From: Imbricaverruca yamaguchii
Lineage: Eukaryota; Arthropoda; Thecostraca; Neoverrucidae
Reading direction: 5' to 3'
NCBI GenBank assembly: GCA_034440575.1
Contig: JAOTOL010001620.1
Span: 1,707,001 to 1,771,000, forward strand
Length of the DNA: 64,000 bases
Position 1 is the first letter of the stretch. Every line of letters starts with the position of its first letter. Positions 42,717-54,220 of the stretch are shown piece by piece. A model generated the notes under the pieces. It worked only from the letters and a program-made list of their open reading frames with translations, was not told the origin of the DNA and ran no database searches. The translations under genes and the position numbers were made by a program.

Positions 42717-43960
42717 CGTTTGGTTCACGTACCGATTGCTTTTCGTCAAGCAAACAGAACTGCGCGACCCGCAGGCGCGACCCCATGGAAGCAAAGTTAC
42801 CGTTTTGAAAGCTGCCTGAACGAGTATGCACGTTTCTGCACGGTGAGGGCAAAATAGACACATAACTGTGCTAGTAGCTGCACATCAGTTCCGTAGCAAA
42901 CTTCTCCCCGAATGAAGCTTACCATATTTACCGTGAACGATCTCAGTCGAGTCAAGAACCTCAGCCGTGTGGATAAAAATATTCAAGGCGATGCCAAGTC
43001 CATGACGCCAAAACACGACCGTTTATCCCCCAGGAATTGACGTAGAACGACAGAGCACGGGCGCTACCTGACCAATGCAGTCGATGCGCACTAAAGCCCT
43101 AATACATAACGACCGTGCGGGCTTTCCAGTCTTCAGTTGAAAGAAAGTGTTAGCGAAATAGGTGCAAAGTGACCTAACTTAATGCTCCTTTTTCTTTCAT
43201 TATTACCACACAATTATGCTGCAGCTAAAACTTTGAGCTGAAAATGTGCACGCAAATGACGCCGACGCCGACATCGGGCGGTCGCAATGTTTGCGTGGAG
43301 AGATTGTGTGCTCGACCGTCGACGGTCGCACCTGGTGGGCAGCAAAATCAGGACCCCCCAGGTGTTTCGTCGTTAATAACACATGGCTCACAAGCAATAG
43401 CGCTCCCGACTGTTCGGCCGGCTGAAATGCAAAATATCCCTCAATGGTTATTAAGAGGTGCGTAGTAAAATGGTAAGTGTTGTTGATCTAGCGCTAACCA
43501 GTTCCAATTCAAAGACAACCTAACGAATCTCAATCAATGGTACCCTCACTTCAGGGCCCAATGGTCTCAATTATCTTATCCAAATTATGAAATGCCACTC
43601 ATATCAAACGAGTCAATTTAACATAGTGAAAGTGGATCTCTGTACTGGATTCGTTGAGTTAGCTTGATATCAGTTGGATGCATCGCCTATTTTATCCATC
43701 GCACATATTAGTTAGTTAGTTATTTGGGCTTTAGGGTGCACCATGTTGATCACATAGCGCCCATAACAGTACTCCTTTCTACCTAGGCTTCAGGTTATGG
43801 CCATGTTTACTTCTAAGTGTAGGAAGAATGCACCATGCCCAAACCAGTGCAATGCCTTTACCTCACTGGATAGATGACAGCAAATCGTATTTGTGAAAGA
43901 AACTCGAGCAGTCGCCCACTCTGAACCACATGTGATCAGTCACCTATAATATTTGCCATG
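42717..43960. other. No gene recognised; one headless mini-retroposon-like tail
   Basis: At 43708-43768 TTAGTTATTTGGGCTTTAGG, then GTGCACCATGTTGATCACAT and AGCGCCC match the headless family. Flanking repeats are not clear. Confidence 0.5.
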
Positions 43961-43989
43961 GTCATCGTAGACACCTTTCTTCCAAGGTA

Positions 43990-44265
43990 TCGTCATCGAT
44001 GGGCTGAGAAACGAGGGCACACCTTAAGAACATGCCGCCCTGTCAGCGGGATATCACGAGCACAAACTAGTTTTTCCTCATTCCGCGGCAGGTAGCCGTG
44101 GGTGGCATAGGTGTGTCCATTCCGCATCCTGGCGAGTACCACCTCCTCCTCTAATGAAACTCTGAAGAATGACTCCCAGCGCCCCAGACTTGACTGGATG
44201 TTTCTCAGTTTGCATTCGTCATTCGAGTCCCAAAGTTGTTGCCACTTTTCCCGGGAAAACACCAT
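43990..44265 (-). pseudogene. I-clade ORF2 C-terminal domain
   Basis: W.....KL.NI..SLG.W (KLRNIQSSLGRW), then LEEEVVLARMRNGHTYATHG and CARDIPLTGRHVLKVCP. It is the conserved end of I/Jockey ORF2 ('EVVL.RLRIGHT.LTH...L...C..C...LTV.HIL..C'). Confidence 0.85.
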
Positions 44266-44317
44266 TGATTGTACCATTGATTGTCTGGCCAAGGTGTGCT
44301 GCTGGGGAGGAAGCGCA

Positions 44318-44480
44318 CGGGTGTATTGGCTCAGAGCAGCGCACGGGCAGCGCATCGTATTGGCTCAGAGCAGCGCACGGGCAGCGCATCGTATTGGCTC
44401 AGAGCAGCGCACGGGCAGCGCATCGTATTGGCTCAGAGCAGCGTACGGGCAGCGCATCGTATTGGCTCAGAGCAGCACGC
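44318..44480. repeat. 34-bp array, ~4 units, inside the LINE
   Basis: AGCAGCGCACGGGCAGCGCA plus TCGTATTGGCTCAG repeats. It arose between the RNase H and C-terminal domains of the I-clade element. Confidence 0.93.
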
Positions 44481-44511
44481 TTTGCTGATTGGTTAGCCAA
44501 TTAATTCCCGG

Positions 44512-44860
44512 CTATTTCGACATGACTGGGTATCCAACAGTGTTATATTTTCCCCTTTGCTTAAGATTAGTTAGGCGTAGTAAAACATCTTGCGCGATAG
44601 GGGCATGCGGAAAAAAATGTCTTATTGCACGAAGGCTACTCCGGGAGTCTGAAAGTATGACATGGTCGACATCGTTCCCTACTTCGACGAAGGACAAGGC
44701 CTTCGTGATTGCCATGAGTTCAGAGGTGTAAGCTTATGCGTGAGGAGGAAGCGTAAACGATCTGGTCGTGGCTCCGCTTATAAAAGCACAACCCACACCA
44801 TTGGGAATTTTAGACCCACCGGTATCAGTGGCAGTCGGTGTGTGGTAGATGTCCACGTGT
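44512..44860 (-). pseudogene. I-clade RNase H domain, frameshifted
   Basis: HVDIYHTPTATDTGGSK (normally TDGSK), then VGCAFISGATTRSFTLP, then in another frame MAITKALSFVEV and VILSDSRSSLRAI. These are the first Asp, the ELMAI-type Glu helix and the SDS block of RNase H. Confidence 0.82.
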
Positions 44861-45610
44861 TGCAGAGCTTTCATCTGAAACAATTCTGGGACAAGTTCGT
44901 CCTTGGAGGTCACAGACAGAGTCGCGTCCACTGACGGCTGTTCCAATCCCAAAGGGGGAACTGGTAGCGATAACATCCTTCGAATGCTGCGAATCTGAAT
45001 ACCGCTCCCTTCCACCAGCTCACGTAACCGCACACAGAAAGGACGCAGAATATTCAGACATGTAACGAGAAACATCGCAAGCGTACGGTGTCCGAACAGG
45101 GCATTGTATGCCGGATTCATGAGGGACTGTCTCACCCTGCAGACATACCGCAGTCCCAGTTTATCCAGTCTCAGGGCGAACGATGCTTCATCAGCCCCTG
45201 CCAGAAGGCAAGGAGAGGTGCCCAATGCTCCTGTGACTATGCGCAAGGCGGCATGGTGGACAGTGTCGAGAATTCGCTTGTTGGAGGCCCTGGCACAGCC
45301 ATAGACAAAACAGCCATAGTCCAGTTTCGAGCGAATGAGCCACGGTACAAGAGTAAAAGTGTAGCCCGGTCTGTACCACAGGTATTGCGAGTGATACACA
45401 TCATAATATTCAACGTTTTCCAGCACATGTCCCGCAGCGTTGTCAGGTGGTTCTTGTAAGTGAGTCGGGAATCAAATAAAACATCTAGAAACTTCGCTGA
45501 TGACTGGAAGTGGATCTGGTCTCCGTAGTGGTGAATTGTCGGATCTTGACGAGTGCGGCGGCGACAGACTCCCTGGAACTCGTCCGTGATGCCCGGCCAG
45601 ACGCGCCCAT
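44734..45610 (-). pseudogene. I-clade RT C-terminal part
   Basis: IHHYGDQIHFQSSAKFLDVL, FDSRLTYKNHLTTLRDMCWK and TLNIMMCITRNTCGTD are followed, after a frameshift near 45370, by LIRSKLDYGCFVYGCARASN, LDTVHHAALRIVTGAL and YVCRVRQSLMNP. This is the RT thumb region ('FLG..FD..L....H'). Confidence 0.85.
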
Positions 45611-46236
45611 GTCGGGCGCCCCTCGGCGGACTTCGACCGTGAGACGTGGTCGGGTCGCTGGAGGAGCGACCACTAGTACTCATCGAGAGGTCACACCGGG
45701 CTCCTCCGAACTAGTTACAAGGGGTTGGTGAGTTGGGGTGGTTTTGGATGATATAGGGATGGGCTGGGCTGGTGTGAGATCGGTGGAGGTGGTGGGGAAG
45801 GATTCCGGGTGGTTATCGGAGGGCCTGGCGGGCCCTCCGATAATGGCGGGTCCAGCTCTTAGTTGGCTGTACTCGTTGCAATTTCTCCAGAGCTGCATCT
45901 GGTGACGGTGGTGTCACGATTTCAGAGGCGAAGGCGAAAGGACGCGCATTGCTGCCTCTAAGGGGGCCTCATTCACTTGGTTTTGTGGTGTCGTTGGCGA
46001 GACATCAGGTACGCCGAAGGAGCGAAGGGAGCACGCACAGTTGCACGATCAGTTCGTTGGTTATATTTACCTCTGTCTGGTGTGTGACTGACGTGGTGGT
46101 TCTAAATTTAGACGCATAGGATGTTCTACAGCTAGACTGGCCATATATGTCCCTAGCCTCACGGAAGGTTATTTTCTGGAGTGTTTAATTTGTTAAAATT
46201 TATTTGATTTATACATTTCCCTTTCCTTGATGCAAG
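45611..46236. other. Gap in the I-clade element; nothing recognised
   Basis: Expected to hold endonuclease and RT palm; neither is visible. Confidence 0.5.
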
Positions 46237-47480
46237 TCAGACAAGTACGGTCAGAAGAAGCATGAGGAACCTGTCCTCGCGCACAGTTTGGTGTCTCGGA
46301 GGTGCACTACGCGGCGACATGTTCAGAAGAAGCGCATCTACTACACGGTGGATGATTCCTGCAAAACGAGTTTGTATGTCCATACCTCTGGCATTGAAAA
46401 CACCACATCGGGCTGAGAAGGCACACACGTACCTCGACACGAAGATAGCCCACGTGTGTAGACTCCGTAGTGTAGACTCCGTGGGTAGGCTTCGCAGTGT
46501 AGGCTACGTGTCCCTGCTTGCTTGCGAACCCAATACTCCGGGCTTCAGTTATTGTATCTACGGCACAATCTCCCCGGTATTCGGCCCGGTCACAGCCGGA
46601 TAGCGCGCCGCACCCACAACCTCTCGGCATCGTGTCCCGGGCCCGACCCCGGCTCCTCCACCAAGGCGACCCGAGGTCACCACCGCATGGCCCCGGGCGC
46701 GCCGCCGCAGAGGCACACTCAGTACAGCAGCACGTGCGCACAACACGTGGCGCCCGCTGCACCGCCGGGCGCGCCCACACCGCTGCTGCTCCCCTTGCGT
46801 GAGCCCGGTCATCATGCCGCATACCGCCGAGCACGGGCGGAGGCGCGCCACAGCCACCTTACACTTGTATCTCAGACGGCAATTCTGCCGTATTGGAAGT
46901 AAAATTATGTTGTTCGTCGTAATCACCTCTGCGCCTTTCATGTCCATCTTTCTCGCTCTCGTTACTGCAAACTTACACAACCAGTCAATAATCTCCTCCT
47001 TTGGCACGTCCCTGAAGTCATAACAATTTACTACGCCCCGCGACGTGTTCTTGGTTTGATGCGATTCTATTTTTATTTGCATTCTCTCGTCCACCCTCTT
47101 AACATCCCTTTTACACCGCATACAAACTCGGATGCATGCAAAGCTCTCTCCACCTCCTACGGGCGCTACATGGCCGAAGTAGTTGATGGGCCCTAAAGCC
47201 CTAATAATCAACTCTCTCCACCTCCATCGCTACCGCGAATTCCACATCCAAAGAGCCATCCCTCAACTTCTCAACGAACGGTCTTCCCGACCCTGTCACA
47301 ACCACCCAGTCTTTCAAACGGGGAAAGAGCGGCGGGGTTTTCCGTCTGTCAGCGAAAAATAAAAATGCGTATGGGAAAGTATGGGAGACTTGGTCTCCGT
47401 AGGCACCCGAGTAAGTGTCGCTCCTGTCAGAGCCGAGTGAGCTAGTGGTCTGGTCACCGCGAAAGTGACCAGGAGTTGTT
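46237..47480 (-). pseudogene. I-clade ORF1 (gag-like) with CCHC knuckles, interrupted
   Basis: The 5' part reads MAFKKQLLVTFAV, FYFSLTDGKPRRSFPRLKDW and VVVTGSGRPFVEKL. After the 54-bp insert comes ESHQTKNTSRGVVNCYDFRD, then VPKEEIIDWL. After a ~400-bp GC-rich insert come GYLRVEVRVCLLSP and MWCFQCQRYGHTNSFC..CSRC. 'NTSRGV......EEI' and 'RCF.CQRYGH....C' are the I-element gag pattern. Confidence 0.85.
47144..47225 (+). mobile_element. Headless mini-retroposon (54 bp) in LINE ORF1, 14-bp duplications
   Basis: Insert 47158-47211 lies between two perfect copies of CTCTCTCCACCTCC. It carries GGGCGCTACATGGCC, GTTGATGGGCCCTAAAGCCC and TAATAATCAA. This is the only copy in the window in the opposite orientation. 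Removing it restores the LINE ORF1 frame. Confidence 0.93.
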
Positions 47481-48385
47481 TTTTGAATGCCATGTAGTGT
47501 GTCTTGGTTTCAGTTCCTCAGGCGCCCCACCACATAGGGGCCCTACCGAGTGGACGCCCGGGCCCCACGGACGGGAGGACGCCAGGCCCCCCCCGAGGAT
47601 ATACGGAGTAGGCAACGCCGTCACCTGGCCGGGAGAGAGACTCACCACCCAGACCGGGATCCAGCGCCCCCCCCCCCCCCACCCCTCGACCCCGGACGGC
47701 TGGCCGGCCCGGCGGGCACTGGGAAAGAGGCGACCAGCCACATGGCCCGCGTGAGGCCCCACAGGTACGTCCGACCCTCCGGGATATCGGGACCAAAGAG
47801 GCGTGTTCGTCCCCGTCACAACTAGCACCGTGCGACGGGGAACCTCAACCTCCAGGACTCGGGTCAACACGGGGAGGGGAGGGGGCGGGGGGGCGAGGGG
47901 GCGTGACCATTCCGATAAAACCGAGCTGGAGGGCAGGACCGGGGAAGTTATCTTGCTTGCTCGTAGTTGGGAGAGTTGGTATTGCAGGGCTAGGCGAAGG
48001 ACATTGGATGTTGGGCTGGGGTGGGCATTGGAATGGGAGCATATGGATGGAAGGATGAGTGAGGCACTCTTCGTCTGACACCTCACCGGTAAGTTGGTCG
48101 TCGGTTCATTGGGGCACGCAATCTCCCACCACGGAAAAGTGGTTCCGGGGTGGGGGCATCGGTCCTCTACACAATAATACAGTCGGGTGGTCATTAACGA
48201 ATGCCTACGTAAACTTGCGCGACCGGTCGCATCCCTGGCAAACCAGCGGGAGAAACTCCCCGCCGCTGAATGCGCATAGGAACATCGGTACAGCAGCCTG
48301 ACGAGAAACGTCTTCATCCCTTAGTGGCATGTCGGGGAACAGGTATGCCACCTTCGTGGGGATATATCGAGCACTCATGAGCAAC
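47481..48385. other. GC-rich stretch with G/C homopolymers; possible 5' region of the I-clade element
   Basis: Contains CCCCCCCCCCCACC and GGGAGGGGAGGGGGCG. It lies 5' of ORF1 on the element strand. The open frame over it has no motif. Confidence 0.4.
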
Positions 48386-48471
48386 ACAGGCGAAGGTGTC
48401 CGAGTGTGTGGTTAGGGTTTTAGGGCGCATCGACCATCGCAGATCATTTAGCGCCCACAGGTGAAAGTGTC
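48386..48471 (-). mobile_element. Headless mini-retroposon (56 bp), imperfect 15-bp duplications
   Basis: Insert 48401-48456 between ACAGGCGAAGGTGTC and ACAGGTGAAAGTGTC (13 of 15). It carries TTAGGGTTTTAGGGCGCATC and ATCATTTAGCGCCC. Confidence 0.85.
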
Positions 48472-48599
48472 GTGTTCCACGCTCCCGTTCGCTGCTCAGC
48501 AGCCCACCGTTTCACTTCTCCTTCCACGCCGTCACGCCCTCGCTCCAAATTGCAAACGCGCATTCACTCTGTTGCCCTTGCTGCATCCAGTCTGTATTT

Positions 48600-50660
48600 C
48601 CTCACTCCCTGCGCCGACACGCCCCGCGCACACAGCATCGCCAGAGCGCCGCGCTGTTAAAGCTGTGTGTCGCATCGGCCCTGGGCGCCCGACCGGAGCC
48701 GTGGGGCAGCCGGCCCCCGCTCCGGGGGGCCCGGGGCGCGCGCGCGCATAAACTCTGCAACCATCAACAACGCATAGACCTGCCCGTTGACTCGCTCCCG
48801 GCGCGTCGCGCGCAACAGCGCCTCGGCCGGCCGCCTCCGGGCGGCGCCACTATCGCGCCCACAGGTGTCGCCACCAGCACGCCGCTAGTCGGCCACTATT
48901 TACACACACACGCACACTCACGAGTCCTGCACGCCGGTGGCGTCGCAGGCGACACGGCAGTCGCATGCTGCTCAAATCCGAGAGCGACCGCACAGTGCGT
49001 CCGACCACAAAAACCTGTACAAAAATAACGCCGCCGCGCCGCGCAGCGCCGCAGGAAGGTGACTGAGATGCCGGGCGGACGGCCGCCGAGGGCGCCCCGG
49101 CGGCCGGCAGCCTCTCCAGCGGCCGATCGGCCGGTCCGGCGACGTCTCGACGACCGCCGCCGCACAGAAACCGCAGCGCGTGCACGCCGCGAGGCTTCGG
49201 CCGCCGCCGGGGAAAAGTCTCGGCTCGCGTCGGGCGCGGTTCGCAGGCAAGCGCGTGGAATGACTTTTGATCGGCTTTGCCGTCGCGGCCGCGATCGGCG
49301 CGGGCTCTCGGGGTCCTGCCGGCCGACCGTCCGTCTCTGCGGCGGCTGCGGCGCTCTAGCGGCAGCGTCGTCGCCGCCGCCGCCGCCGCCCGCCGGCGGC
49401 CAAGGCAGCGTAGCGCAACGTAGGCACACAATACCAGTCAATCACAGGACACGCGCACAGTTCCGCCGAGACGACCCCGACCCGCAAACACACACTCGCC
49501 CTATGTACACGATCGTGTCTCGCGCCGCGCCTGCCACCTGGCGGCGGGCCGCCCAACCTTGGTCACTGGCCGGAACACCGACCGGAGGCGTGCTCCCACT
49601 CCACGCGTCTCGTATTAAAATAGTCCCCGGGTTCTGACTGGAGGTACGTGCAAACAAGGCACCATGTGAAAGAAACATTCGGAAAGAAGGTGGCATGCGA
49701 GCATGCCGGGCAGGCCTCCCGCACAAGCGCACATCGTCCGGTGTCCCCAGGTCGCCCCGAGAGTACACTTTCTGACAGCGCGGCCGCGACACAGTTCACT
49801 GCCGGACAACGCAACCACGGGCAGTCCCGGGCGCTCGTTCGGCGGCCGGTCAGGAAGGGGAGGGGCATGCAAAAGCTGTACAAAACATCAAACTAAGCCG
49901 GGGTCGTTCTGCACGCGGTGGAATGTCAGCAGGTCGTCGGTGACGTCACACGTGCCGGCGGTGACGTCAGAGCGCGTGTGGCCGCGGCCGCTGTCGGCGA
50001 CGGCCCTCCTCCGGTTCGGACTTTCGCCGGCAGATGTCTCGCCGGTCGGACCGCCTCGTCAGCCGGCGCTCGCCTCCATTTAAAACGCGACGACGACGCC
50101 GACGCCGAATTGCGACGGCAGAATTTCGTCCGCGGCGGCAGGCGGGCGGGCGCACGTGCTCCTCGGCTGGACTAAAACTTAACAAACGCGCGCGGACCGG
50201 ATCAAGAGGCCAGTCTCCCGTTTGGCATCCGTTCCTGAGCAACAATCCAGTCTAGCCCATCTACAGGCGGCTCCGCGCGCCGGCTGAACGCTGCACAAAC
50301 CCTCTGAGCAGGGGCCACCGTCGCCTCGCCTCGCCGCGCCTCGCGTCTCGCCTCTTGCGTCTGCCTCTGGCCCCCAGTAAGCTCGCTTCTCGCAGTGCGC
50401 AGACCGCCGGCCTACGCCCTCCGTGTATGTACACAAGCATGATCTGAAACGGAAGAGCACACTGTCACAGAGCGGCGGCGGCGGCGGCGGCGGCGCACCA
50501 TCCGTCTGGCAGCACCAGCACGCACCGTGCTGCCAGACACGGGCACCAGAAAACGCTGGCGACGGCACCTGGCTCGTTCACGCGCCAGCAGACACGTGCC
50601 ACGTGTTCCCACGCACAACGGACAGCGGTGGCGGTGCGGCACGTGAGCTGCATGGTTTCA
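48600..50660. other. CpG-rich, GC-rich block; gene not recognised
   Basis: Very high GC with many CG dinucleotides, CGCGCGCG at 48738, a (CGG)n run at 50472-50492 and GCCGCC runs at 49370. It looks like a CpG-island-type promoter/5' UTR or coding DNA. Several overlapping Arg/Pro/Ala-rich frames exist on both strands, as expected by chance at this composition; none shows a motif. Confidence 0.4.
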
Positions 50661-51560
50661 GACAACCACGCCAACAGCCGCCGCTGGGCAGACGGTGGGC
50701 ACGTATCCTTACCTGGCTTCAGCCTGACCAGCAAATAAACGCCTGCATTGAGGGACAGTTTGAAAAGCGCAAGCATCCGGCCCACAGAACGCCCGTGACG
50801 ACGCACCAGCTCATGAATGCGCCGGCAATGCACGGCGTGACTGCTGCAAATGTGCGCAACTGCGCCGCACCCTCGGCACGGAAACGAAGCAGTCGACACT
50901 CACGGTGGGTGCATTAATCATCAATTGCGAACTCGGCACGATTCAAGGCTATTACAATCGGTTATAAAATCGGAGCTACGAGAAGAAATCGACGCTTGTC
51001 CACGACGCGAGCATTTGACGTATATGATGAAAGCGCGCGGCATCCAGGAGTCGTGGTATATCCAGGGGAGGGGACACGTGGTTCATTTGGCGCACATTTA
51101 GGCGCGATACTCGCAGCGGACTGAATATGGTGGGCAGGTGGCAAAATGCGCGCCCTTGAACCACCGTGATACACAACATTGGCTGCCGTGCCCCACTGAT
51201 AACAGGACACTACATTATCGACTTGGTGAGGCAGGGTCTTCGCCGCGATGGGACGCTTCTTCATGTTTTTACACTTGATCGTGCATAGACGCCACGACAC
51301 AAAAAAAATCAAGTTATTGACCGAGTTTCACACAAAGCTGGGGGTTACAAGGCTTAGAGGCCGGCCCAGCTCGCTTCACACAACCATCGTTTCGAAAAGC
51401 GTGGACATAAGACAAATTATCGGGGAAAAACACTTTTCAGAAACAAAGCATCTCGTGAGGGAAGTTCGCATTCCAGAAATACTGAGCAGGGTCATACGTT
51501 ATCAGGCACAGACATTGCACGTGCAAAGTCCACCCCAGTACAGCCTTCAACGATACGGCC
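50661..51560. other. No gene recognised
   Basis: Transition from the GC-rich block to mixed sequence. The frame 51248-52201 (+) is mostly array further right. Confidence 0.45.
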
Positions 51561-51574
51561 GCATGAGCAGGTCA

Positions 51575-51905
51575 GCGGACAACTGGTGGAGGTGGCGGTC
51601 AGCGGACAACCGGTGGAGGTGGAGGTGGCGGACAGCGGACAACCGGTGGAGGTGGAGGTGGAGGTGGAGGTGGCTGAGAGCGGACAACCGGTGGAGGTGG
51701 AGGTGGAGGTGGCGGACAGCGGACAACCGGTGGAGGTGGAGGTGGAGGTGGCGGACAGCGGACAACCGGTGGAGGTGGCGGTCAGCGGACAACCGGTGGA
51801 GGTGGAGGTGGAGGTGGCGGACAGCGGACAACCGGTGGAGGTGGAGGTGGAGGTGGAGGTGGCGGACAGCGGACAACCGGTGGAGGTGGAGGTGGCGGAC
51901 AGCGG
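51575..51905. repeat. Compound (GGTGGA)n / GGACAGCGGACAACC array
   Basis: Runs of GGTGGAGGTGGAGGTGG of 2-5 hexamers alternate with CGGACAGCGGACAACC, ~10 units of unequal length. Confidence 0.93.
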
Positions 51906-52019
51906 CTGACCGGGGGAGGAGCCAACATACACAACAACGGTCACACGTCGGTCCAGGTGGAGCGGCAGCGCCGTGTGGACAACACGGTGCTTGCTGGCCT
52001 AGCGCGCAGGTTACACCGC

Positions 52020-52140
52020 TGCAGGCTATCAAGCCTCGCCAACCCCTCACGCCGATTGGTCGCGGGCGGAGAGTAAGGACAAGCGGGTTTAGAACCCGCA
52101 ACTTTTTCGTTGCGAGACACCTGACCACCGGACTGCTGCC
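52020..52140 (-). mobile_element. SINE type 2 fragment
   Basis: CTCACGCCGATTGGTCGCGG and GTTGCGAGACACCTGACCAC match the central and head parts of type 2; the tail is missing. No target duplication was resolved. Confidence 0.65.
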
Positions 52141-52211
52141 CCCGCACAGAGTGCGACGTCGGCCGGTGCCGTGGCTACCTCGTCAGTTCACGGGTTACTA
52201 GGGGGAGGGAG

Positions 52212-52431
52212 GTTGCCAATGGGTGGTGGTGCCAATGGGTGGTGGTGCCAATGGGTGGTAGTGGTTGTTGGTTTTACACGTCGGCCGTTAAGCATGTAGC
52301 GTCGCCAATCTCTCACGCCGATTGGTCGCGGGCAAAGAGTAGCGATAGGCGAGACTCGATCCCACAACCTTTAGATTGCGAGACGAGCGACTTACCCCTA
52401 CTCATCCCCCCCAAATGTTGCCAATGGGTGA
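52212..52431 (-). mobile_element. SINE type 2 with possible 14-bp duplications
   Basis: GTTGCCAATGGGTG occurs at 52212 and at 52418. The left copy is followed by two more tandem copies of GCCAATGGGTGGTG before the SINE tail at ~52262. B box GGGATCGAGTCTC on the minus strand. It lies just 3' of the RBMS-like stop codon, so probably in the 3' UTR. Confidence 0.8.
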
Positions 52432-52496
52432 GTCACCAGACAGTATCCGACTCACCTACGGTCGAGGCCGCGGCACGGCCGGCTGCGGCGCGCCGC

Positions 52497-53067
52497 CTAG
52501 TCGTCCACGCCGTTGGTTAGCGCCTCGGGCTCCACCATCGAGATGGGCACCATGTGCGGGTGGTGGTGGTGGTACATGGGCGCCATGCCGGCGGCCGGGT
52601 GGTAGCCGGGCGCCGGCGGCGGCGCGTAGCCGGCGTACGGGGGCGCCGGCGCGCCGTAGCCGGCCGGCGCCCCGGCCGGCGCGCCGCCGCCCACGTGGAT
52701 GTGCTGCATGCCCTGGATCAGCTGGTACATGTCGACGTCCATCGGCGTGACCGGGCCGCCGATCATGACCGACTGCGGCGGCCAGGCGGGCGCCGACAGG
52801 TAGGACAGCGGCAGCTGGTACTGCTGCGCGGCCGCCAGGCCGGCCATCGACGAGCCGGCCATGCCCGCGTGGTGCAGCGTCGCGTCGAAGCCGTTGACCC
52901 GCTGGCCGGCCGCGTCGTGGTCGCGCCACCGCTGGTCGTACGACTTGAGCTGCTGGCGCTTCTTGTTGCCGTCGGCGAACTTGACCACCAGCTTGAGGCT
53001 GTGGCTGTCCAGCTGGTGGCCGTTCAGCGTCTTGATGATGTTCTCGCACGTCTCGGGCGATTCCATT
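52497..53067 (-). CDS. RBMS/alan-shepard-type RNA-binding protein, last exon
   Basis: 571 nt after CCCCCTCAG at 53068, ending in a TAG stop at 52499-52497. It starts RMESPETCENIIKTLNG, then LKLVVKFADGNKKRQQ, the end of RRM2 and the 'KFADG..KK+' linker typical of RBMS1-3 and Drosophila alan shepard. A low-complexity tail follows: Gln/Met-rich (DVDMYQLIQGMQHIHVGG), Ala/Gly/Pro/Tyr-rich, HHHHPHMVP, and the end EALTNGVDD. Such proteins bind A/U-rich single-stranded RNA or DNA in nucleus and cytoplasm. GC content is very high. Confidence 0.92.
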
Positions 53068-53145
53068 CTGAGGGGGAGGAGCGGTGCGGTTAGTTCGGCG
53101 CGTTCGATGCGGGTGCGGAGAACACGAGCAGTCGCGACATTGTGC

Positions 53146-53240
53146 GATACGTACTGAGTCAGTTAATTATATTCGGACTTTAGGGCGCATCACACTATGT
53201 TAATCATATAGCATAGCCTCAATAACTGATTCGTACTGAG
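53146..53240 (-). mobile_element. Headless mini-retroposon (69 bp), 13-bp duplications
   Basis: Insert 53159-53227 between GATACGTACTGAG and GATTCGTACTGAG (12 of 13). It carries TTCGGACTTTAGGGCGCATC and AATCATATAGC. It lies in the last RBMS-like intron. Confidence 0.85.
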
Positions 53241-53829
53241 CTCGACATTCATGCAGCAGCAGCTTTTTAAAATCACAAATTACGCTTCGTGACTGCGATG
53301 AGGAGAAAAGGTAGCACACAATCCGCCTCACCTGGCTCCACGGAACAAAACTCCACCCACTGACCGAGCGTGCCACCCGGCTCCAGGGACCGCAACGCGG
53401 CTCAGAGGTCGGGTTTTCCCTCGCCAAGTCCCCATCGCTCGGGCATGACTGTTGGAAAGGCTCGCGACTGCTGCGCAGTTGCACGTGCCAGCATTCCTGA
53501 CGTGCGGAGCCGACTTGACATCGCCGATCGCAGCTCCACGCGCGCAACCGCACCTGCACCGTCTTCAGGCGGTGCAGGTGAGGCTGGTTGAGGTGGGATA
53601 CCACCGCTTGCCCCGCTGAATCCGGAAATTCCCTCTCCCTAGATCAGTCATTGGGGCCTACCTGCGACGTCAACAGTTACCAAATCGAACTCTCCGAGTC
53701 CCCGTTCCACACCGCCTCAGCAGCGCTCGTGCAGTGAGGGTGTGCGACATGACTGGGGGTGGGCGCGGTCGGCATGCTAGCCACGGGGCGGGTCCGGCCT
53801 CAGGACCGGCTCTCGCCCGAGGAGCTCAC

Positions 53830-54079
53830 CTGGCGAAGCCGACGCCGCGGCTGGTGCCCCTGTCGTCGCGCAGGATGCGCGTGCTGATGACGGTGCCGTG
53901 CCGCTGCAGCAGCGCCTCCAGCTCGCACTCGGTGTAGCTGGGCGGCAGGTTGGTGATGTACAGGTTGGTCGGGTCCTGCTCCTGCTGGCGCGCCATCTGC
54001 GCCTGGATGTTCTTGGTCACCAGCTGCTTGACGGCCTTCTGCGCGCCGTCGGCCGTGTCGAAGTCGACGAAGCCGTAGC
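53830..54079 (-). CDS. RBMS/alan-shepard-type protein, RRM1 end and RRM2 exon
   Basis: 250 nt between CCCGACAG and GTGAGC. It encodes [20 protein letters not shown] (RNP1 end of RRM1), [20 protein letters not shown] (inter-RRM linker and RNP2 of RRM2) and [20 protein letters not shown] (RNP1 of RRM2). The linker 'QMA+[14 protein letters not shown]' is diagnostic of the RBMS/shep family. Splicing to the last exon joins AG+A (Arg) in GFAR-MES. Earlier exons (start of RRM1) are upstream, not found in the window. Confidence 0.95.
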
Positions 54080-54133
54080 CTGTCGGGCACAGACGAGCAC
54101 GACGGGGTCAGAGCCGGCGGCGGAAACGGCGCA

Positions 54134-54205
54134 TGTGCGTGCACTTGTTGGAGTTTGGGGGCGCATCGACTGCATCGGTCGTGCAACGCACTGTGCGTGC
54201 ACTTG
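54134..54205 (-). mobile_element. Headless mini-retroposon (44 bp), perfect 14-bp duplications
   Basis: Insert 54148-54191 between two copies of TGTGCGTGCACTTG. It carries GTTTGGGGGCGCATCGACTG. It lies ~55 bp upstream of the RRM2 exon. Confidence 0.88.
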
Positions 54206-54220
54206 GACAACGAGGCGTGT

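Larger units (their letters stand above)
43990..47480 (-). mobile_element. Broken I-clade non-LTR retrotransposon
   Basis: Minus-strand blocks in element order: ORF1 (47480-46237), the end of RT (~45610-44900), RNase H (~44850-44520) and the C-terminal domain (~44260-43990). An RNase H domain after the RT is typical of the I/Jockey-group I clade. Endonuclease and most of RT are missing between 46236 and 45610. A 54-bp mini-retroposon, a GC-rich insert (~46450-46870) and a 34-bp array interrupt it. Confidence 0.85.

Noticed and set aside
47454..48317. A 287-codon minus-strand frame, Pro-rich
   Set aside because: No domain, overlaps GC-rich DNA with homopolymers, and a different frame of its last part carries the real LINE ORF1 start.
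48850..50660. Long Arg/Ala/Pro-rich frames on both strands
   Set aside because: Expected by chance at this GC content; no motif, no splice support.
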